DNA of 26,275 bases from CAZEVY01 sp964515555. GTDB taxonomy: Bacteria; Acidobacteriota; Terriglobia; Bryobacterales; Bryobacteraceae. Shown piece by piece: positions 16,093-21,634 of this stretch; the stretch's first letter is position 1, and each line of letters begins with the position of its first letter. The position numbers were made by a program, and so were the translations under genes. Below the pieces are notes generated by a model. It did not search any database. It had not been told where the DNA came from and saw only the letters and a list, made by a program, of their open reading frames with translations. The stretch spans positions 1-26,275 of the forward strand of contig CAZEVY010000079.1 of the NCBI GenBank assembly GCA_964515555.1, read 5' to 3'.

Positions 16093-17461
16093 GCGGTCCC
16101 ACGAATTCCGGCTTCTTCGCCGGCGTCTTGTTCGACCCTTTGTTCTTTTTCGCATTCACTTCCGCCGTCGACGGAAGGAACGGAATCATCGGCTCCGGCA
16201 GCGTCGCCTTCTCCTCGGGCGACAGCGGCCGCACGAAGCGCGGCGTGATCACCACCAGCAGCTCGTCGCTCGACTTGCGCGTGCTCCGGCTCCGGAAAAG
16301 ATTCCCGATGATCGGTATGTCGCCGAGTCCCCGAATCCGGCTGAGCGCCTGCACCACGCGATTGTCGATCAGCCCGGCGATCGCGAACGTCTCGCCGTCC
16401 TTTAGTACCACTTCGGTTTCCGCGCGCCGGGTCGAGATGGCGGGAATGAGAAATCCCTGGAGCGTGACGGCGTTCGAGTAGTCGAGCGCGCTGACCTCGG
16501 GCGCCACCTTCAGGTGAATCGCCCCGGCCGGCGTCAGCGTCGGCGTGAATTCGAGCTGCACGCCAAAGTTCTTGAACTGCACTGTGATCACCGGAGAGAT
16601 GGAGCCGCCGGTCGGCGTCGACGTCAGGGTAGGGAAGGGGAACTGCCCGCCCGCGAGAAAACTCGCCGGCTTGCCCTCCACCACGATCAGGTTCGGCTCC
16701 GCGAGAATCTGCAACAGGTTCTTCCCCTGCAAGGCGCGAATCGTCGCGCCGATGTTCAGGTCCGGCCGGAACACGAACAGGTTCAGCAGGTCGGCGAAGT
16801 TGATGGTCGTGTCGGAGAAATTCTGGTTGTCGAACTGGAGCTGGCTGAACCGCGGCGGCGAAAACTGCTGCGTCGAAAGTCCACCGAGCACCTTATCCTG
16901 CCGGCTGAAATAGTTGAACCCGATTTCGTTGAGCGCCACGCGGTCGACGCTGGCGAATTTCACCTGGAGCAGGATCTGCCGCGGTTCCGGGGCCGGCGGC
17001 GGAGGCGGCGTCTGAATCAGGTTGACGACCTTCTTCGAGCGCGTGGACGCCAGCGCCTCGGCGCGTCTGGCCTCCTCGGCGTCCTTGGCCGTGCCCGTCA
17101 GCACCAGGCTCTGCTCGTCGCCGCTGAACTGGATGCCGGGCGGCAGCGCCTCGATGAGATCGCGCCGGAACTTGTCGCCGACCTCCGTGTCGCCGACCAC
17201 GCTGACCTGGTACCGCGCCGGGATCGCGCCCGTCTCCCAGACCACCACGGTGCTCTTGCCGAGGCTCTTGGCGTTGATCATCACTTCGCGCGGCGAGACC
17301 ACGATGGCGTCGGCGATCTTCGGCTCCGACACCGCCACGCGCTGCACGTCGCCCGAGAAGGTGACCAGTTCGCCGCGCCCCAGCGTCAGCGTCAGCTCGC
17401 GCGGCGGCGCGGTCTGGGCGGCGGCCAGGGCCGCCGCGAGGAACATCGGAGCGAGTCTCAT
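16070..17461 (-). CDS. cpaC: Outer-membrane secretin of the Tad system (CpaC/RcpA)
   Basis: 463 residues with a signal peptide at 1-17 (MRLAPMFLAAALAAAQ). Residues 20-90 form the pilus assembly N-terminal domain (LTLGRGELVTFSGDVQRVAVSEPKIADAI in order, then TVVVWE). Residues 92-150 look like a BON-type domain and 151-160 are a proline linker. The secretin core covers about 230-435: ILAEPNLIVVEGKPASFLAGGQFPFP, PTLTPAGAIHLKVAPEVS, EVVLKDGETFAIAGLI and GDIPIIGNLFRS blocks, ending LLVVITPRFVRPL. It makes the outer-membrane channel through which the Flp fibre leaves. The C-terminus is lysine-rich. Start ATG overlaps the cpaB stop (ATGA). Its presence shows that the cell has an outer membrane. Confidence 0.95.
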   Translation of the reverse strand: MRLAPMFLAAALAAAQTAPPRELTLTLGRGELVTFSGDVQRVAVSEPKIADAIVVSPREVMINAKSLGKSTVVVWETGAIPARYQVSVVGDTEVGDKFRRDLIEALPPGIQFSGDEQSLVLTGTAKDAEEARRAEALASTRSKKVVNLIQTPPPPPAPEPRQILLQVKFASVDRVALNEIGFNYFSRQDKVLGGLSTQQFSPPRFSQLQFDNQNFSDTTINFADLLNLFVFRPDLNIGATIRALQGKNLLQILAEPNLIVVEGKPASFLAGGQFPFPTLTSTPTGGSISPVITVQFKNFGVQLEFTPTLTPAGAIHLKVAPEVSALDYSNAVTLQGFLIPAISTRRAETEVVLKDGETFAIAGLIDNRVVQALSRIRGLGDIPIIGNLFRSRSTRKSSDELLVVITPRFVRPLSPEEKATLPEPMIPFLPSTAEVNAKKNKGSNKTPAKKPEFVGPRGHQIPK

Positions 17462-18348
17462 TGAAAGACTTCCTGTACGTGCTTATCTCCGCGATACACG
17501 TCGACCACCACCTTCGGCTTCGGCGGCGCGGGCGGCGGCTCGGGCTTCGGCTTCAGATTCTCCCCGGTGATTCTCGCCCAGGTGGCGCGATCGAGCGCCG
17601 GCTGCGGCTTCGGCTTGGGCGTCAGCGAGGGATCGAGCGACGCCGCCGTCGCCGGCTGCGACGACGCCACGCGCGACCGGTCCAGCGGATTGCGCAGCGA
17701 GAGGCTCAGCTTGCCCTGGCTCTTGGCCAGTTCCAGCTTGCGCGCCTCTTCCGGCGTCACCATGAGCGTCGCCGTCTGATTCTGCGAACGGGGCGGCGCC
17801 GGCGCCTTGGTCCCGCCGACGCCCGAGAGCGCCTGCACCTCGGTGTTGCGGCCGATCGAGAGCACCGTAACGTCCTCGAGGATGGTCGTGGTCAGCGCGT
17901 CGCCGAGCGCGCCGCCGCGCGTGTAGAGCACGTCGACGCGCGAGCGCGGCTGGATCAAACCCGACGCTCCGCTCGAATCCGTGAACGCCACCGACACCGC
18001 CCGCTTGCCCGGCTCGATCGTCGCCGCGATGCCGTCGGCGCCCGAGAGACTCGAGAGCTTCGCCGCCGTCACCGGCTCATTGGCGCCGACCGGATACAGC
18101 AGCGCGCGATTCTCGGCGAGGGCCGGATCGGCGATCGCGCCCTTGGGCAGATACCGCTCCGCCATCGCGATCACCTTCAGGTCGGACTTGCGGAGCTGCG
18201 TTCCGGCGGGCAGGTCGCGCGAAGCCGCGAGGATGCGCGTGGTCTTTTCCGCGCGCGGCGCCGACGTGCGTGAATAGAGGAACCACGTCAGCCCCATCGC
18301 CGAAAGCCACGCGACGCCGAAGATGATCAGTAAGCGTTGACGATCCAT
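17458..18348 (-). CDS. cpaB: Flp pilus assembly protein CpaB/RcpC
   Basis: 296 residues. One membrane segment (about 6-24) is followed by a SAF domain (about 40-105; ILAASRDLPAGTQLRKSDLKVI) and the CpaB/RcpC domain (GKRAVSVAFTDSSGASGLIQPRSRVDVLYTR, about 114-144; ILEDVTVLSIGR; LMVTPEEARKLELAKSQGKLSLSLR). The last 60 residues are a proline/lysine-rich tail (LTPKPKPQP, KPKPEPPPAPPKPK) probably spanning the periplasm or binding peptidoglycan. CpaB is a periplasmic partner of the CpaC secretin in Tad systems. It overlaps cpaC by ATGA and follows the membrane protein by 15 bases. Confidence 0.94.
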   Translation of the reverse strand: MDRQRLLIIFGVAWLSAMGLTWFLYSRTSAPRAEKTTRILAASRDLPAGTQLRKSDLKVIAMAERYLPKGAIADPALAENRALLYPVGANEPVTAAKLSSLSGADGIAATIEPGKRAVSVAFTDSSGASGLIQPRSRVDVLYTRGGALGDALTTTILEDVTVLSIGRNTEVQALSGVGGTKAPAPPRSQNQTATLMVTPEEARKLELAKSQGKLSLSLRNPLDRSRVASSQPATAASLDPSLTPKPKPQPALDRATWARITGENLKPKPEPPPAPPKPKVVVDVYRGDKHVQEVFQ

Positions 18349-18363
18349 ATCGCTCGATTCATC

Positions 18364-19980
18364 TTAGTGGTTTGATCGTTCTTCATGATTAGACCATTCT
18401 TGCAGCAGTACCGCCGTACGATCCTCGTATACGAGATCCCATCCCGCTTCTTTCAGCGCTGCCACCAGCGAGTAGTCGCGCGGCAGCAGCGCGTGCGTGA
18501 AGTCGAAGCGGGCCAGTTGATCCTGCCATCCTGGCCGCACTTGTACCAGCCGGATGTACTGCTTCATGAAGTCCGCGCCGTAGAAATCGCTGCGCCCGTC
18601 GAAGAAAACCTTGCGCGACCCCGCGAAGTGATAAATAAGATACCCGCCGAACTTGTCCGGCGCCAAAATCCGCGCGCCCTTGGGAAGCCCGGCGACTTGG
18701 CCGGCGGCCGCCACCGGAAACTCCCCCGGTGGAAACCCCGTGCGCGCGGCGATCGACGGAATCCACAAACACAGCGCCGCGGCGACCACCGCCACCGGCG
18801 CCCACGCGAGTCCCCGGAATCGCGTGTCGATCGCCCTTAGGTTCGACGAGTAGTGCAGCGCCGCGTCCAGCCGCGCGCGAATCCGCGGCCGGATCGCCCG
18901 AGCCCGCCGCAGCGCGCTCGCGATGGCCCCGTTCGCCAGCGGCAACAGCACCAGCGCCGCCACCGGAAGCCCCCGCGCCGACCGCAGCGCGATCGCCAGC
19001 AGTCCCGCGGCGATCAGGAAGTGCGCCACGTTGCGCTGCTGGAGCGCCAGCATCGCGCCCGCCGCCGCGATCGCCAGTCCGAGGAGAATCTGTCCCGCAC
19101 CCTCGGCATGAAAGTTGAAGCTCTGGAACTCGCCGACGCGCGGCAGCAGCTCGCTGTCGAACAGGTACCGCGCGACATGGGCATGCAGCTTCCAGCCGTA
19201 CGGATTGACGAGGCTTCCGGCGAGCGCCGCCGCCGAAGCCAGCGCGAACCATCGCGCGCGCGGCCACTCGTTTTCCCGATCCAGCTCCCAGATCAGCGGG
19301 CGGACCGCGTGGTGAATCGCGTAGGCCGCCGCCACCGCCGCCGCCAGGAAGAAGCTCGCGTGCAAATTCGCCCACACCGCGGAGAACACCGCCACCAGCG
19401 CCAGATCGCGGCTGCGCGGGCGACCCTCGGACCATCGCACCGCCAACAGCACAGCCACCAGCAGCATCGCCCATCCGAACACGTGCGGGCGGGCGAGCCA
19501 GTGCAGATTCACCGTCGAGAGCATCGGCGACGCCAGCACGCACGCGACGAGGAAATCCCCGCCCGCCGCCCAGTGCAGCCGGAACCACAGCCACGTGCAG
19601 AGCGCGATCGCACTGAGATACAGCGCCGCCACGCCGCGCAGACCGTCCCATCGATGCGCCGCGCCCATCATCAGGTCCGCGCCCCACTCCCAGGCGAACC
19701 ACTCGGCGCCCGGCCGCGAGAAGGAGTAAGGATCGGTGCGCGGCAGCGCGCGCGTCGCGGCGATGGTTTCGCCGTTGCGGATGTGCCAGCCGGTGTCGGA
19801 GTCGCGGAAGAGCTTCCAGTAGCCTTCGAAGAGGAACAGGCAGTAGAACAGCGTGAGGATCGCGGCGAACATCGCCAGGTCCGGCGCGAGCCAGAAGCGG
19901 AGCCGCGCGCGCGCCGCGTTCGTGGAGGCGAAGTGGTCCCCGCGCGGCTGGACGCGAAGGTGCCCGATGGCCGGCTCCAC
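18364..19980 (-). CDS. Polytopic membrane protein, GT-C-like, inside the Tad operon
   Basis: 538 residues with around ten hydrophobic segments and a soluble C-terminal part. After the first membrane helix comes FRDSDTGWHIRNGE (about 58-71), then TDPYSFSRPG and EWFAWEWGADL (about 93-103). A short Asp-containing first periplasmic loop is the place of the catalytic acid in GT-C glycosyltransferases (ArnT, PMT-like). The C-terminal region has FFDGRSDFYG (459-468), a motif I associate with uncharacterised membrane proteins that share this N-terminus. It lies between flp and cpaB, so glycosylation of pilin or another pilus-linked envelope job is an attractive inference but unproven. The GTG start has no clear ribosome site and is 17 bases after the flp stop; the first 30 residues could be mis-assigned. 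The C-terminus ends in a small SNHEERSNH repeat. Confidence 0.8.
   Translation of the reverse strand: MEPAIGHLRVQPRGDHFASTNAARARLRFWLAPDLAMFAAILTLFYCLFLFEGYWKLFRDSDTGWHIRNGETIAATRALPRTDPYSFSRPGAEWFAWEWGADLMMGAAHRWDGLRGVAALYLSAIALCTWLWFRLHWAAGGDFLVACVLASPMLSTVNLHWLARPHVFGWAMLLVAVLLAVRWSEGRPRSRDLALVAVFSAVWANLHASFFLAAAVAAAYAIHHAVRPLIWELDRENEWPRARWFALASAAALAGSLVNPYGWKLHAHVARYLFDSELLPRVGEFQSFNFHAEGAGQILLGLAIAAAGAMLALQQRNVAHFLIAAGLLAIALRSARGLPVAALVLLPLANGAIASALRRARAIRPRIRARLDAALHYSSNLRAIDTRFRGLAWAPVAVVAAALCLWIPSIAARTGFPPGEFPVAAAGQVAGLPKGARILAPDKFGGYLIYHFAGSRKVFFDGRSDFYGADFMKQYIRLVQVRPGWQDQLARFDFTHALLPRDYSLVAALKEAGWDLVYEDRTAVLLQEWSNHEERSNH
18368..18396. repeat. AT-rich imperfect inverted repeat at the end of the membrane-protein gene
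   Basis: Arms TGGTTTGATC and GATTAGACCA (8 of 10 complementary as DNA, all ten if G-U pairs are allowed in plus-strand RNA) around a 9-base loop. It lies over the last codons, which encode the SNHEERSNH repeat. It is unusual for such GC-rich surroundings and may be an mRNA-processing or attenuating hairpin inside the operon; weak evidence. Confidence 0.3.
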
Positions 19981-19997
19981 GATGGGAAGCGCGGGCG

Positions 19998-20183
19998 CTA
20001 CTGCGCCGTCGCGCCGATACTGGCCAGGCCTTCAGTGATGCTCGAATACAGGCTGACGACGGCCGCCGAAAGGTTGTTCACCGTGGTGATCAACGCCAAT
20101 CCCACCGCCGCGACGATGAGGGCGTATTCCACCAGGTCCTGGCCTTCCTCGTTCTTCCACAGCCTGATGAGGAACTGCTTCAT
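19998..20183 (-). CDS. flp: Flp-type prepilin
   Basis: 61 residues, a canonical Flp/Fap pilin precursor and the major subunit of the Tad fibre. The leader MKQFLIRLWKNEEG ends in Gly14; the mature protein begins QDLVEYALI with Glu and Tyr at +5 and +6, the Flp signature, and runs into a hydrophobic helix (about 19-35). Mature length is 47 residues. A strong ribosome site AGGAG lies 8 bases before the ATG, fitting high expression. No TadV/CpaA prepilin peptidase lies beside it, so cleavage must depend on an enzyme encoded elsewhere. Only one flp copy is present. Confidence 0.96.
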   Translation of the reverse strand: MKQFLIRLWKNEEGQDLVEYALIVAAVGLALITTVNNLSAAVVSLYSSITEGLASIGATAQ

Positions 20184-20203
20184 GGATATTCTCCTGTTTC
20201 AGT

Positions 20204-21181
20204 CTACTCTTGCGGACGATTCGACGCGCTCTCCTCGCGCCCCGCTTCCTTGGTGCTCACGAACACGCCCTTCACCGCGATCCAGAACCGCGACCACGAC
20301 GAGCGCGCTTCCGCCGGCGGCAGCGCCACCGGCCCGCCGTCCAGCTCGGCGACCAGTTGCAGGTTCGCCAGCGCCGCCGCGTGATCGCGCTGATGCGAGA
20401 GCGCGATCGTCAGCTCCCGGCGCGCCTCGTCGTAGCGGCCTTCGGTGATCATGAGCGCCGCCAGATTGTTGTGCGCCGAAGCCGGACCGCTCACCGACTG
20501 CCAGTGCGCCAGCGCCTCCCCGGGATCGGCCGCCAGCGCCAGGCCCAGGTTGTTGCGCGCAATCTCGTTGCGCGGCTCGATCCGCAGCGCCTGCCGGAAA
20601 ACGGCCGCCGCCTCGGCGCGGCGCGACTGGAGCAGCAGGTTGTATCCGAGGTTGTTGTGCAATGCGGCCCGGCGCGGCTCCAGCGTGATCGCGGCGCGAT
20701 GCGCGTGCTCGGCGTTCTTCCAGTCACCCATCTCGTCCCGCAGGATGCCCAGCCACGAATAGATCTCCGCCGGACCTTCCGGGTGGCGCCCCGCGAAATC
20801 CTCGATCACCCGCAGCGCGTCGCCCGGCGACGGCGCCATGCGCAGCGCCTGCGCCAGCGCCAGGTGGGCCTCGGCGGAGTCGGGAAATCCCAGGCACGCC
20901 AGGCGCAGGTGCTCGACGGCGATCTCCGGACATCCGATGCTCTCGTAATGACGGGCGAGTTCGAGCCGTACGGCCAGATTCCCCGGCTCGGCGGCCATCT
21001 TCCGGCGAAGCTGACGGACGCGCACGTCGCCGTCTCCGGCGTCGATGGCATTCAGTACCTGGCGGTGCATCGTCGACGCCACCGGCGAGGGCGCCGGCGC
21101 CGGACGCTGCGCCATCGGAACGCGCTGCGAGCAGGAAGCGAGCGCGACCGCCGCCAGGCCGGCCGCGAGCCAGGCCCTCAT
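20204..21181 (-). CDS. tadD: TPR lipoprotein, TadD-like
   Basis: 325 residues. The signal peptide ends in a lipobox, LASC, with Cys17, so the protein is membrane-anchored in the periplasm or outer membrane. Residues 35-290 are tetratricopeptide repeats: VRLELARHYESIGCPEIAVEHLRLA, AEIYSWLGILRDEMGDWKNAEHAHRAAI, AALHNNLGYNLLLQSRRAEAAAVFRQAL and following helices. TadD, a TPR lipoprotein of Tad loci, is thought to help secretin or pilus assembly. Placement directly before flp supports the call, though any TPR lipoprotein would look similar. It overlaps the DUF192 gene by ATGA, 20 bases before flp. Confidence 0.82.
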   Translation of the reverse strand: MRAWLAAGLAAVALASCSQRVPMAQRPAPAPSPVASTMHRQVLNAIDAGDGDVRVRQLRRKMAAEPGNLAVRLELARHYESIGCPEIAVEHLRLACLGFPDSAEAHLALAQALRMAPSPGDALRVIEDFAGRHPEGPAEIYSWLGILRDEMGDWKNAEHAHRAAITLEPRRAALHNNLGYNLLLQSRRAEAAAVFRQALRIEPRNEIARNNLGLALAADPGEALAHWQSVSGPASAHNNLAALMITEGRYDEARRELTIALSHQRDHAAALANLQLVAELDGGPVALPPAEARSSWSRFWIAVKGVFVSTKEAGREESASNRPQE

Positions 21182-21513
21182 TTCACGAACTCCAGTTGGT
21201 CGCCCGCCTCGGTTCCGGTCGAGGCCGCCGTTCCCGCCGGCAGCTCCAGCACCGAGTGCGCGCGCAGGCAGAAGGCGATGCGCCGCGAAGTCATCTCGCG
21301 CCGCACCTTCAACACCTGTCGCTTCTTGCTCAGGAACAGGACGTCGATCGGAAATTTCATGCCGAACGTGTGGACCGCCTCACAGGGCGCGATCCACAAC
21401 CCCTCACCCGCCGGCAGGCTCTCGTGCTTCAATAAGCCGGTTCGGCGCTTCTGGCTGGTGTCGGCCACATCGGCTGCCTCCGCCAACACGGTGTCGCGCG
21501 TCAGGTTCCGCAC
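21178..21513 (-). CDS. DUF192 family protein
   Basis: 111 residues if started at the GTG at 21513. The signature AVHTFGMKFPIDVLFL (46-61) and VLELPAGTA (88-96) identify DUF192, a small beta-fold family of unknown biochemical role. The conserved block RNLTRDTVLAEAADVADT begins right at the start, with no room for the residues that normally precede it. A strong ribosome site AAAGGAG at 21531-21537 is 17 bases from the GTG, too far, but 5 bases from an in-frame CTG (21525) and 11 from an ATT (21519). A rare start adding 2-4 residues is therefore likely. It is the first gene of the minus-strand train and may be required with the pilus. Confidence 0.88.
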   Translation of the reverse strand: MRNLTRDTVLAEAADVADTSQKRRTGLLKHESLPAGEGLWIAPCEAVHTFGMKFPIDVLFLSKKRQVLKVRREMTSRRIAFCLRAHSVLELPAGTAASTGTEAGDQLEFVK

Positions 21514-21530
21514 GCGAATCGCCAGGCTAT

Positions 21531-21537
21531 CTCCTTT
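21531..21537 (-). promoter_or_regulatory. Ribosome binding site suggesting a rare start for the DUF192 gene
   Basis: AAAGGAG on the minus strand. Spacing is 5 bases to CTG at 21525, 11 to ATT at 21519 and 17 to GTG at 21513, so the first two fit better than the conventional start. Confidence 0.5.
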
Positions 21538-21557
21538 GAACCCGGCGCGCGCCGCTT

Positions 21558-21578
21558 AGTTGCTCAGTTTGAGCAACT
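21558..21578. promoter_or_regulatory. Perfect 9-bp inverted repeat in the divergent intergenic region
   Basis: Arms AGTTGCTCA and TGAGCAACT flank the loop GTT. It lies between the divergent DUF192/Tad train and the propeller gene, 20 bases before the minus-strand ribosome site and 57 bases before the propeller ATG. An operator for both directions is the natural reading; a 5'-leader hairpin is the alternative. No downstream T-tract, so not an intrinsic terminator. Confidence 0.6.
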
Positions 21579-21634
21579 TCTGCACGATGCCAGGGTTTCA
21601 GCTATCGTAAGTGGATTAGGGTAACCTAGCTCGA

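Noticed and set aside
19988..19999. AGCGC/GCGCT repeat at the flp stop as a terminator
   Set aside because: Only a 4-bp usable stem with a 4-base loop and no T-tract; such repeats are frequent by chance in this composition.
18853..20448. A 531-codon + strand frame over flp and the GT-C-like gene
   Set aside because: Arg-rich shadow product; it crosses the clear flp and tadD genes on the other strand.
21579..21634. A sigma-70 promoter directly upstream of the propeller gene
   Set aside because: TTGAGC within the inverted repeat and TATCGT at 21603-21608 were considered, but the spacing is wrong and no pair of hexamers fits.
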